A stretch of 6,778 nucleotides of DNA from an uncultured Moraxellaceae bacterium (GCA_937952925.1 CALFYA010000001.1:1-6778), one strand, 5' to 3'. Positions 1-6,345 are shown, counted from the first letter of the stretch. Program-made: numbers and translations. Notes: generated by a model not told the origin, from the sequence alone.

Positions 1-2
1 TT

Positions 3-1166
3 GTGGCCGATACAGGGAGTGTCGATTACACCCGTTCGTCAGGCGTGTTGCGGACATTGCTGCGGATTCGGGCGCATCCCAAAGGCTCCAAATTGGACAA
101 TATTCACGCCGAGTCGATTAGCCATTTTTGTTTTGCCAGCGCGGTGATGTCTGACGGCTGGTTTTCAACTCATCCAGCGCTTGATGATCGGATTGGACAT
201 GTAGACCCCCAATGTTTGCATCGTTTGTATGTCAATGAGCGGTTGCATTTTCACCAGCAGCAGTTTAAGTCGTTTACCAATCTGCCTGCGCTTGCTCAGT
301 TGGTTGAGCATCCGATGGCCAGAATGGATTGGAGCCCGCCACAGCCCTTGCCCAATCTGCGCCGTGTGTATACCTATATCAGCCGTGACGAGCAACAGAT
401 GCTCAGTTGGTCGGTACGCATGCATGCATTGCGTGCTGATGCGATCAAGCGCGCCTTGCTGACCGGTGCAGGTTGTCGTGAGTTGTTGGCAGCGATTATG
501 GCGGTGCGTCAAGGCCAGATGATTGTGCTTGAAGATATTGTGGTGAGTCGTGCGCTGGTCGATGCGTTGATGGACATGGATCGGCGGTTACACTTAGCGG
601 TTTATCATGATGCCTTGATGGGGATGGGCGATTTACCTGATAGTGCTGCGCGTCAATTGTTGTATCGCTTGGCAAAAATTATTCAGTCCGATGGCTGTAT
701 TAGTTTGGCAGATGTGTTGTGGCTTGAGTGGCTCAAAGGCGCACTGAATTTATTGCCGGAGACGCTGCCGATTGCGATGGAAGACTGTACGCGAGAAATT
801 TGTATTTTAATTGAAGCGATGTTGCAGTTGCAGCAGCAACCGGCATTACGCCAAGCACCGATTCGTGAGCGACTGTTGCGCACGATTTTGAGTCCACAAC
901 AATTGACCCTACAAGCGTTGGCCGCGGGAGAAATCGACTTTGGTCGCGTGTTGCAACGTTTGGCGGGTCTACCGCGCAATAATCGCTTGAGTATTTTGGC
1001 AATTTTAGAAAGTAGCTTGTGGGGTCACTTGACGATGACCCAAGAGGAACATGATGTGTGGGCGTTGTTGCACTGGCGTTTAGGGCTGCAAGCCAGTCAG
1101 TGCGATGTGGATTTGATGTTTCATGTCGAAGCGCCACGCAGTACGCCACGGCACTATGTCAGTTGA
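3..1166 (+). CDS. M48-family zinc metalloprotease, C-terminal part (5' partial)
   Basis: This reading frame is open at the left edge, so the gene starts upstream; 387 codons are visible. The first ~70 residues match the segment that follows the zinc site in membrane-bound M48 (HtpX/Ste24-like) peptidases: an ADxxSVxYTR start (the usual ExxAD... stretch; the third zinc ligand Glu would lie two codons before the window), then GVLRTLLRI, then HAESISHFCFA (residues 35-45), and then STHPALDDRIGHVDP (residues 55-69), the family's 'THPxxxxRI' signature. The HExxH helix and N-terminal membrane segments must lie outside. Residues ~70-387 form a long extension, Leu- and Gln-rich with no obvious membrane segment, that I cannot assign to a domain. 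M48 enzymes of this kind are inner-membrane proteases thought to act in protein quality control; the substrate is unknown. leuA starts 131 bp downstream and probably has its own promoter. Confidence 0.8.
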   Translation: MADTGSVDYTRSSGVLRTLLRIRAHPKGSKLDNIHAESISHFCFASAVMSDGWFSTHPALDDRIGHVDPQCLHRLYVNERLHFHQQQFKSFTNLPALAQLVEHPMARMDWSPPQPLPNLRRVYTYISRDEQQMLSWSVRMHALRADAIKRALLTGAGCRELLAAIMAVRQGQMIVLEDIVVSRALVDALMDMDRRLHLAVYHDALMGMGDLPDSAARQLLYRLAKIIQSDGCISLADVLWLEWLKGALNLLPETLPIAMEDCTREICILIEAMLQLQQQPALRQAPIRERLLRTILSPQQLTLQALAAGEIDFGRVLQRLAGLPRNNRLSILAILESSLWGHLTMTQEEHDVWALLHWRLGLQASQCDVDLMFHVEAPRSTPRHYVS

Positions 1167-1297
1167 TCGCTGACTTTTCCCAAAATTTTGCCGTGGTAGT
1201 TTTGCATTCGTGCAGATCTACAGGCACAATTCATCCAATTTTTATTGAAGCTGCCCGCATCTGGTGTGGGGTGAGCTGTGCAGGAAGGATATAGGCC
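1167..1297 (+). promoter_or_regulatory. leuA upstream region with strong RBS
   Basis: A 131-bp gap separates the protease gene from leuA. A strong Shine-Dalgarno sequence, AGGAAGGA, lies at 1282-1289, 8 nt before the ATG at 1298, and fixes the start. The best promoter I can find is weak: TTGCAT (1202-1207), a 17-nt spacer and CACAAT (1225-1230). I see no clear terminator for the upstream gene and no short ORF rich in leucine codons that would indicate attenuation. Confidence 0.4.
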
Positions 1298-2845
1298 ATG
1301 AACCGCAATCAATTGATTATTTTTGATACCACATTGCGTGATGGTGAGCAAAGCCCAGGTGCGGCGATGACCAAAGAAGAGAAGGTCAGAGTCGCGCGCC
1401 AGTTGGAGCGTTTGGGTGTCGATGTGATCGAGGCCGGTTTTGCAGCAGCAAGCGCAGGCGACTTTGATGCGATTTCCACCATTGCAGGGATTGTCAAAGA
1501 TTCCACCATTTGTTCGCTGGCGCGTGCCAATGAAAAAGACATCCGCCGCGCCGGTGAAGCAATCCGTCATGCCAATCGTGGCCGTGTGCATACCTTTATT
1601 GCCACGAGTCCCATCCATATGCAGTACAAACTGCGGATGAGCGAAGATGAGGTGATTGCGGCTGCGGTCAAAGCGATTGGTATTGCCCGTGAATATACCG
1701 ACGATGTCGAGTTTTCGGCAGAAGACGCGATTCGCTCTGAGCTGCCATTTTTGATCCGAATTTTTGATGCAGTGATCAAAGCCGGTGCCAAGACCATCAA
1801 CGTCCCAGACACCGTGGGCTATTCGACCCCCAATTTGATTGGTGATTTGTTTGGCAATCTGATTGCGCAAGTGCCCAATTCAGATCAAGTGATTTGGTCA
1901 GCACATTGCCACAACGATTTGGGCATGGCGGTGGCCAACAGTTTGGCAGCGGTACGTGCAGGGGCGCGTCAGGTTGAATGTACCATCAATGGTTTGGGTG
2001 AGCGTGCAGGCAACGCCGCGCTCGAAGAAATCGTGATGGCAACCCGTGTGCGTAAGGACATGTTCCATGTCAGCACCAATATCCGTACCGAAGAAATCGT
2101 CCCAACCTCACGCTTGGTCTCAGCCATTACTGGTTATGTGGTACAGCCGAATAAGGCGATTGTGGGCGCCAATGCGTTTGCTCACGAGTCGGGGATTCAC
2201 CAAGATGGTATTCTCAAGCATCGTGAAACTTACGAGATCATGCGTGCCGAAGATGTGGGCTGGAAAACCAACAAACTCACGTTGGGTAAATTGTCTGGCC
2301 GTGCAGCATTTCGTGCGCGTCTAGATGAGCTGGGCATTGGCGTGGCCTCAGACGAAGCACTCAATACCCTGTTTGGCAAATTCAAAGATTTGGCTGATCG
2401 CAAAAGCGAAATTTTTGATGAAGATCTGCATGCCTTGGTCAGTGGTCATCATGGCGCCGAAGTGAATGAGCGTTTTGGCTTGGCAGAGCTGGAAGTCACC
2501 AGTAAAACCGGTCAAACCCCACGTGCACATCTGGTGGTGACGGTCGATGGGCGTGAGCATCCGGTCAGTGCCAGTGGTTCAGGCCCCGTCGATGCCACCT
2601 TTAAAGCGATTGAAGTGATTGCCAAATCTGGTGCAACGCTTGAGTTATACCAAGTCAATGCCATTACCAGTGGCACCGATAGCCAAGGTGAAGTCGCAGT
2701 ACGTCTCAACAAAGATGGCCGTATTGTCACCGGTCAAGGTGCAGATACCGATATTGTGATTGCCAGTGCCAAAGCGTATCTCGACGCACTCAATTGGTTG
2801 TCCACGGCGGGAAAGGCCAATCCCCAAACTGATGAAGTGATGTAA
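1298..2845 (+). CDS. leuA: 2-isopropylmalate synthase
   Basis: Condenses acetyl-CoA with 2-ketoisovalerate to 2-isopropylmalate, the committed and leucine-inhibited step of leucine synthesis in the cytoplasm. The 515 residues match the usual length of the short bacterial LeuA type (about 510-525). Residues 9-20 hold the FDTTLRDGEQSP motif with catalytic Arg14 and metal ligand Asp15. HCHND at 203-207 supplies ligands His203 and His205, and Asn239 in the GERAGNAALEE stretch completes the divalent-metal site. HESGIHQDG (296-304) is the conserved substrate/acetyl-CoA loop. The C-terminal leucine-binding regulatory domain spans ~390-500, with GSGPVDATFKAI (427-438) and GADTDIVIASAKAYLDALN (481-499), so feedback control should be intact. 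The ATG is preceded by AGGAAGGA with an 8-nt gap. The next gene follows after only 6 bp, indicating cotranscription. I found no leucine-rich leader peptide upstream. Confidence 0.97.
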   Translation: MNRNQLIIFDTTLRDGEQSPGAAMTKEEKVRVARQLERLGVDVIEAGFAAASAGDFDAISTIAGIVKDSTICSLARANEKDIRRAGEAIRHANRGRVHTFIATSPIHMQYKLRMSEDEVIAAAVKAIGIAREYTDDVEFSAEDAIRSELPFLIRIFDAVIKAGAKTINVPDTVGYSTPNLIGDLFGNLIAQVPNSDQVIWSAHCHNDLGMAVANSLAAVRAGARQVECTINGLGERAGNAALEEIVMATRVRKDMFHVSTNIRTEEIVPTSRLVSAITGYVVQPNKAIVGANAFAHESGIHQDGILKHRETYEIMRAEDVGWKTNKLTLGKLSGRAAFRARLDELGIGVASDEALNTLFGKFKDLADRKSEIFDEDLHALVSGHHGAEVNERFGLAELEVTSKTGQTPRAHLVVTVDGREHPVSASGSGPVDATFKAIEVIAKSGATLELYQVNAITSGTDSQGEVAVRLNKDGRIVTGQGADTDIVIASAKAYLDALNWLSTAGKANPQTDEVM

Positions 2846-2851
2846 ATCTGG

Positions 2852-3550
2852 ATGAATCCTCGGACACGCGCCGTATTGTCGGCCTTGGGTGTGCCGGTCT
2901 GGGCAGCACGGCAAGGTGTTGTACGGCAAAGCCCTCTTGTGCCCCTATGGCGCGATGTCGTTGAGCAGGTCAATCAGCCGATTCAACCAGTATCACGTCT
3001 TGAGGGGCGTGAGCAGATCATCCAGACACAGTTGGGGCATGTACCCACGTCTCATACGTTGCCACCCAGTGCAGCGGTTCAGCCACCGCCATCCATCTCG
3101 AGCAGCCGCCAGACACCCGTAACCGAAGCCAAAGCGCCACTTGCTAAACCGGTGGCTGCCGAGCCAACCGCCATTCGTTTTGCAGTAGAGGTGTTGGTGT
3201 TGCCGTCGTGGTTGCTGATGGTACCCAGTCAGCAACTTGAAGACACCGCGTGTCGGCAGTTGTGGGAACAGTTGCAGACGGTGTTTGCCAAGCAGCCAGT
3301 AGAATGGTTTTGGCCATTGGCAGAAGGGGTACGCTGGCAAACAGCACCGTATGCAGCCGTTGCATTGCAAGGATTATTGATGCGTTTGCATCCGCAAGCA
3401 CGAGTGGGGCTGATGGGTGAATTACCCGATCATGTGTTACCAGATCGGGTCGAGCGTTTGCCGAGTTTGTCGAGTTTGATCGAGCAGCCCCTGCGCAAAC
3501 GGACGTTGTGGCAGTTGCTGCACACCGAACTTACTGCCAGTTTGCCGTAA
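2852..3550 (+). CDS. HolD-like DNA polymerase III psi subunit candidate
   Basis: A 232-residue protein without a certain name. Residues 1-20 (MNPRTRAVLSALGVPVWAAR) have the pattern of the psi N-terminal peptide, which in E. coli reads ...LQQLGITQWSLRR and anchors psi to the clamp-loader collar. Residues ~40-105 form a Pro/Gln/Ser-rich, probably disordered linker. Residues ~108-232 look folded: a hydrophobic strand LVLPSWLLMVP (115-125), a helix (~129-145), W-rich EWFWPL (151-156), then LMGELP (187-192) and a C-terminal helix with LPSLSSLIEQPLRKRTLW (203-220). This end parallels the psi pattern P.L..L..NP.AR..LW. E. coli psi has 137 residues; the excess here is mostly the linker. A family 4/5 uracil-DNA glycosylase shares a similar N-terminus, but its cysteine and catalytic motifs are missing. 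The start lies 6 nt after the leuA stop with a poor RBS, suggesting translational coupling. The 3' end overlaps the opposite-strand RTX gene by 20 bp. The gene is real; the function is inferred from remembered family patterns. Confidence 0.55.
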   Translation: MNPRTRAVLSALGVPVWAARQGVVRQSPLVPLWRDVVEQVNQPIQPVSRLEGREQIIQTQLGHVPTSHTLPPSAAVQPPPSISSSRQTPVTEAKAPLAKPVAAEPTAIRFAVEVLVLPSWLLMVPSQQLEDTACRQLWEQLQTVFAKQPVEWFWPLAEGVRWQTAPYAAVALQGLLMRLHPQARVGLMGELPDHVLPDRVERLPSLSSLIEQPLRKRTLWQLLHTELTASLP

Positions 3551-4880
3551 TCACCGCCGACAGCTGCGCACTATAGCTTGCACTGAGCGTGGTTTCACCA
3601 AGTGCGGGTGGGGTTAGGCTTGCCATGGCATTCACCAAGTTCTGCACTTTGGTATCGCTCAAGGTCTTGCCACCGCTTTTGATTTGCTCAACGTGATTGT
3701 TGGTGTTTGCATACCAATCTTGCACAGTGATTTGATCGGTGGTGCCAATCACGGAAATCACCAAGTTTTGACCATTCTGGCTAAACCACAGTTGATTGTT
3801 GGCAATGGTGTTATCAAATACCACGCTATCGGCACCACTGAGTTCTACCAGCGTGTCTTGGCCATCACCCCGATAAAAATCGTAGCGATCATTGCCTGCA
3901 CCACCGTTGGTCAGATCGTTGCCTTTGCCACCAATCAAGCGATCATTGCCCAAATTGCCAAACAACTGATCATCACCCGCGTTGCCACGTAAGATGTTGC
4001 TATTGCTGTTGCCATATAGGGTATTGCTCAGGCTGTTACCTGCAGCATTGAGTGCTTCTGCACCGGTCAGACGTAGGCGCTCGAGATTGTTGCCCAAGAT
4101 GTAGTTGTTGAGGGCAGTTTCAACGGTATCTAGACCTTCATTGCCAAATTCTTGAATCAGATCTTGCAAATCATCGACCACATAAGTGTCATTACCTTTA
4201 CCACCGACCATAAAGTCAATGCCTAGGCCGCCATCTAAGAGATCGTTGCCATCACCGCCCACCAGCGCATCGTTCCCAGCCATACCGTACAGCTTATCGT
4301 TGCCAAGTAGGCCACGCAGTGCATCTGGTGTATCAAGGCCGGTCAGCGTATCTGCATTCGCCGTGCCTTCTTGGTAGTTGCCAGCCACATAGTAAGGCTG
4401 CTGTTGATTCATAATCGCATCATAGATTTCTTGACTGCTGATGCTAAAGCCATCGGCAAACTTGACGGTCAAGATATCGGTACCATCGGTACCACTCAGC
4501 GATGACGAGGTGAGGTTGCGTAGGGTTAAACTACCGCCACCCCCTGCAATCGTCAGGGTCACGTTGACGCTGGTGAAGCCATTGAAGCTATAAGACAAAA
4601 TCAGATTTTCTGGACGAATCGATGCATCAAACAACAAGGTGTTGTTGCTGCCAAACGAACTGGCGTAGATGGAGTCGTTGCCATCACCACGCGAAAAATG
4701 AAAGGTGCTGTTGGTAATGTTGCCACCATTGTAGGTGTCATTGCCCAAGCCACCACGAATGGATAGTCCGCTCAGATTATTGGCGGTGATTGAATCATTG
4801 CCTTCGAGTGCATTCACCGAAGTATTGTTTTGCGTGACCGTGATGGTGTCGCTACCAGCCGTACCCAAAATTGTAGGCAT
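3531..4880 (-). CDS. RTX calcium-binding exoprotein, probable type I secretion substrate
   Basis: A 449-residue Gly/Asn/Asp-rich protein without a classical signal peptide. Residues 6-53 hold irregular RTX-like units (GTAGSDTIT, EGNDSIT, GGLGNDTYNGG). Residues ~58-157 form a beta-rich module opening with FHFSRGDGNDSI and closing with VKFADGFSISSQEI. The main GGxGxDxxx block is at 172-235, followed by the common spacer module (LDTVETALNNYILGNNLERLRLTG), a second block (286-335), and then an RTX-associated domain of the HCBP-related type, VVFDNTIANNQLWFSQNG to ITVQDWY (353-390). The last residues (TLSASYSAQLSAVITANWQ) have the uncharged form expected of a C-terminal type I secretion signal. The repeats bind calcium and fold outside the cell. 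I see no enzyme domain, so the role (surface layer, adhesin or similar) is open. An ATG at 4916 is possible, but the ATG at 4880 has GAGGAA 6 nt upstream and gives the MPTILGTAGSDTI start usual for such proteins. No transporter genes adjoin. Confidence 0.9.
   Translation of the reverse strand: MPTILGTAGSDTITVTQNNTSVNALEGNDSITANNLSGLSIRGGLGNDTYNGGNITNSTFHFSRGDGNDSIYASSFGSNNTLLFDASIRPENLILSYSFNGFTSVNVTLTIAGGGGSLTLRNLTSSSLSGTDGTDILTVKFADGFSISSQEIYDAIMNQQQPYYVAGNYQEGTANADTLTGLDTPDALRGLLGNDKLYGMAGNDALVGGDGNDLLDGGLGIDFMVGGKGNDTYVVDDLQDLIQEFGNEGLDTVETALNNYILGNNLERLRLTGAEALNAAGNSLSNTLYGNSNSNILRGNAGDDQLFGNLGNDRLIGGKGNDLTNGGAGNDRYDFYRGDGQDTLVELSGADSVVFDNTIANNQLWFSQNGQNLVISVIGTTDQITVQDWYANTNNHVEQIKSGGKTLSDTKVQNLVNAMASLTPPALGETTLSASYSAQLSAVITANWQ
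3876..4025 (-). repeat. RTX nonapeptide repeat block 2
   Basis: Codes for residues 286-335. It opens with degenerate units (NTLYGNSNSNILRGN) and continues with good ones: AGDDQLFGN, LGNDRLIGG, KGNDLTNGG and AGNDRYDF. The block leads directly into the C-terminal RTX-associated domain. Confidence 0.88.
4176..4367 (-). repeat. RTX nonapeptide repeat block 1
   Basis: Codes for residues 172-235 of the RTX protein: consecutive GGxGxDxxx-type units such as LLGNDKLYG, MAGNDALVG, GDGNDLLDG, GLGIDFMVG and GKGNDTYVV. Units of this form bind calcium in parallel beta-roll structures. The fourth unit has Ile where Asn is usual. Confidence 0.9.
4722..4865 (-). repeat. N-terminal irregular RTX-like units
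   Basis: Codes for residues 6-53 of the RTX protein, with GTAGSDTIT, EGNDSIT and GGLGNDTYNGG spaced unevenly. They look like degenerate or partial calcium-binding turns, not a continuous beta-roll. Confidence 0.6.
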
Positions 4881-4886
4881 ATGTGA

Positions 4887-4892
4887 TTCCTC
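4887..4892 (-). promoter_or_regulatory. Ribosome binding site that sets the RTX gene start
   Basis: On the - strand this reads GAGGAA, 6 nt before the ATG whose A is at 4880. It favours this ATG over the in-frame ATG at 4916, which has no comparable site and would add 12 residues unlike the usual RTX beginning. Confidence 0.75.
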
Positions 4893-4967
4893 AAGCGTCC
4901 GAAAGATTGCATTCACGACTGTTCTTGCTGTTTTACAGTCACCTGCAGTCTAGCATGCAGCAAAAAA

Positions 4968-5041
4968 CCGCATAAATCACCATTGGTCAGATATCTTTTA
5001 AAAATGTGAACTATTGTTCACCATTGGTCGGATAAATGCGG
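4968..5041. repeat. Direct and inverted repeat cluster between the RTX gene and dusB
   Basis: Two 17-bp direct repeats, TCACCATTGGTC(A/G)GATA, lie at 4977-4993 and 5018-5034, differing at one base and starting 41 bp apart, close to four helical turns. Each contains the interrupted palindrome ACCA-T-TGGT. Between them, ending inside the second, is TGAAC-TATT-GTTCA (5007-5020). The whole is framed by an imperfect inverted repeat, CCGCATAAATC (4968-4978) and GATAAATGCGG (5031-5041), matching at 9 of 11 positions. This is probably an operator region for the - strand RTX gene, dusB, or both; the protein that binds is unknown. Confidence 0.6.
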
Positions 5042-5055
5042 CTAAACATATGGTA

Positions 5056-5085
5056 CTGCCATCTCAGCAATCAGCCTGATAAAAT
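5056..5085 (+). promoter_or_regulatory. Probable sigma-70 promoter of dusB
   Basis: CTGCCA (5056-5061; 4 of 6 to consensus), an 18-nt spacer and TAAAAT (5080-5085; 5 of 6), with TG at 5077-5078 making an extended -10. Transcription would start near 5092, leaving a leader of about 20 nt before the dusB ATG at 5113. The RBS in that leader is weak (GGGTG). Confidence 0.5.
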
Positions 5086-5112
5086 GCTGCCTTTGTCGAT
5101 TGGGTGTAAAAC

Positions 5113-6126
5113 ATGCGGATTGGTCAGTACGAGCTGCGCAATAATTTGATTGTTGCCCCGATGGCAGGCGTCACGGATCGGCCATTTCGCAGCTTGTGCA
5201 AACACTTTGGTGCAGGCCATGCGATCAGTGAAATGATGACCGCTGATGCTTCATTGTTTGCCCACAAAAAATCATTGTATCGCGCCAACTTCGAGGGCGA
5301 GCTGGCGCCGATCTCAGCACAAATTGCTGGTTCAGATCCCATCAAGCTGGCAGAAGCAGCACGCTATCAAGTCGCCAACGGTGCACAGATTGTCGATATC
5401 AACATGGGCTGTCCGGCCAAAAAAGTCTGCAATAAATTGGCAGGCTCCGCATTGCTACAAGATGAAGACTTGGTGGCACGCATTTTAGATACGGTGGTGG
5501 CGGCGGTCGATGTGCCGGTGACCCTCAAAACCCGTTTGGGCTTTGTCAATGGTCGCGAAAATATCTTGCGCGTCGCACAGCGTGCCGAGCAAGCAGGAAT
5601 CGCTGCGCTGGCGATCCATGGACGTACCCGCGAAGACATGTATACAGGGCAGGCGCGATATGAGTTGATCCGCCAAGTCAAAGACAGCATCTCGATCCCC
5701 GTGATTGCCAATGGCGATATCGATAGCCCACAAAAGGCTGCACAAGTGCTGCAAGCGACTGGTGCCGACGCGATCATGATTGGCCGTGCAGCCCAAGGAC
5801 GCCCTTGGATCTTTCGTGAAATTGCCCATTACCTGTCGACCGGTGAGCTGATGGCACCCCCTGATGTGTCTGAAGTCAAAACAGTGCTACTCGGTCATTT
5901 GCAAGAGTTGTATCAATTTTATGGTGAGTATTCGGGCTGCCGCATCGCCCGCAAACATATCGCGTGGTACACCAATGGACTTTATAAAAGTAACGAATTT
6001 CGCCAGCAGATGTACAAAAGTGAAACTACGGAGCAGCAATATCAAATCGTCAGTGCGTATTTTGACCAATTGCTCGATGTACATCGGCATCTGACCTATG
6101 ATCAACACGAGGTGTTTGAGTTATGA
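5113..6126 (+). CDS. dusB: tRNA-dihydrouridine synthase B
   Basis: FMN-dependent reductase that converts uridine to dihydrouridine in the tRNA D-loop using NADPH; the DusB type acts on U17. The 337 residues compare with 321 in E. coli. The N-terminal TIM barrel starts with LIVAPMAGVTDRPFR (12-26). NMGCPAKKVCNKLAGSALL (97-115) carries the catalytic Cys100, the same number as in E. coli. Lys139 in TLKTRLG and the IHGRTREDMYTG stretch (168-179) are FMN/uridine contacts in the family. VIANGDI (197-203) and GADAIMIGRAAQGRPWIF (217-234) form the FMN phosphate site. The C-terminal helical tRNA-binding domain includes RIARKHIAWYTNGL (277-290), typical of DusB. It appears intact. In many beta- and gammaproteobacteria fis lies directly downstream; here it does not, and an RTX-type gene follows after 219 bp. 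Confidence 0.96.
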   Translation: MRIGQYELRNNLIVAPMAGVTDRPFRSLCKHFGAGHAISEMMTADASLFAHKKSLYRANFEGELAPISAQIAGSDPIKLAEAARYQVANGAQIVDINMGCPAKKVCNKLAGSALLQDEDLVARILDTVVAAVDVPVTLKTRLGFVNGRENILRVAQRAEQAGIAALAIHGRTREDMYTGQARYELIRQVKDSISIPVIANGDIDSPQKAAQVLQATGADAIMIGRAAQGRPWIFREIAHYLSTGELMAPPDVSEVKTVLLGHLQELYQFYGEYSGCRIARKHIAWYTNGLYKSNEFRQQMYKSETTEQQYQIVSAYFDQLLDVHRHLTYDQHEVFEL

Positions 6127-6186
6127 TGGGTGACAATTATGGTCATATTCTGACGTTTTGGTCGTTTTATTAGAAATAGAGTCAGA

Positions 6187-6220
6187 TTGATAATGTGACC
6201 AGATTGACATTTATAATGTC
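6187..6220 (+). promoter_or_regulatory. Probable promoter with operator-like palindrome for the second RTX gene
   Basis: A perfect TATAAT (6212-6217) follows TTGATA (6187-6192) with a long 19-nt spacer. The -10 box lies inside the palindrome GACATT-TAT-AATGTC (6206-6220), so a bound repressor would block the polymerase. The octamer CAGATTGA occurs twice, at 6183-6190 and 6200-6207, each followed by TAATGT. Transcription would start near 6224, about 120 nt before the ATG. Confidence 0.45.
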
Positions 6221-6235
6221 TGATTTTGCTTGGTC

Positions 6236-6247
6236 GTCAGATCTGAC
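6236..6247. repeat. 12-bp perfect palindrome GTCAGATCTGAC
   Basis: A perfect dyad in the leader of the second RTX gene, ~100 bp before its ATG. It has no T-run and too short an arm to be a terminator for dusB. It may be a protein-binding site just downstream of the proposed transcription start. Confidence 0.45.
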
Positions 6248-6345
6248 CGTCGGTCTGTGCTAAGACTATGTGATCAGCAATTGAAAATACAATAAACACG
6301 CACAACAATTTTGCTGCACAGCAGCGACATGATGAGGATGTTAAA

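Noticed and set aside
1167..1297. Leucine attenuator upstream of leuA
   Set aside because: No short ORF with a run of leucine codons and no convincing terminator/antiterminator pair could be found.
1154..1870. Long - strand open frame (238 codons) across the start of leuA
   Set aside because: It lies antisense to the highly conserved leuA N-terminal half, has a composition unlike a folded protein (Cys/His/Asn scatter) and matches nothing known; it is a shadow of leuA codon bias.
2852..3550. Family 4/5 uracil-DNA glycosylase for the gene after leuA
   Set aside because: The N-terminus and Pro-rich linker are similar to some such enzymes, but the Fe-S cysteines and the catalytic GEAPG-like motif are missing.
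3684..3992. + strand open frame inside the RTX gene (102 codons)
   Set aside because: It arises from the Gly/Asn/Asp-rich repeat codons read on the opposite strand; no start signal and no recognisable domain.
4881..4916. Alternative RTX start at 4916
   Set aside because: It adds 12 residues atypical of RTX N-termini and lacks a good ribosome binding site, while the ATG at 4880 has one at ideal spacing.
4943..4960. CTGCA/TGCAG hairpin next to an A-run as a terminator
   Set aside because: The stem is only 5 bp with an 8-nt loop, and it lies in the 5' leader side of the RTX gene, where the T-run would precede the hairpin on the transcribed strand.
6123..6173. 16-codon mini-ORF overlapping the dusB stop (ATGA overlap)
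   Set aside because: It bears no resemblance to Fis or to a leader peptide, has no own RBS apart from dusB sequence, and ends quickly; treated as chance.
4982..6236. TTGGTC motifs in both RTX upstream regions as a shared operator
   Set aside because: The hexamer occurs twice in each region but is also common in the surrounding coding sequence, including the dusB start and leuA, so the shared occurrence alone is not persuasive.
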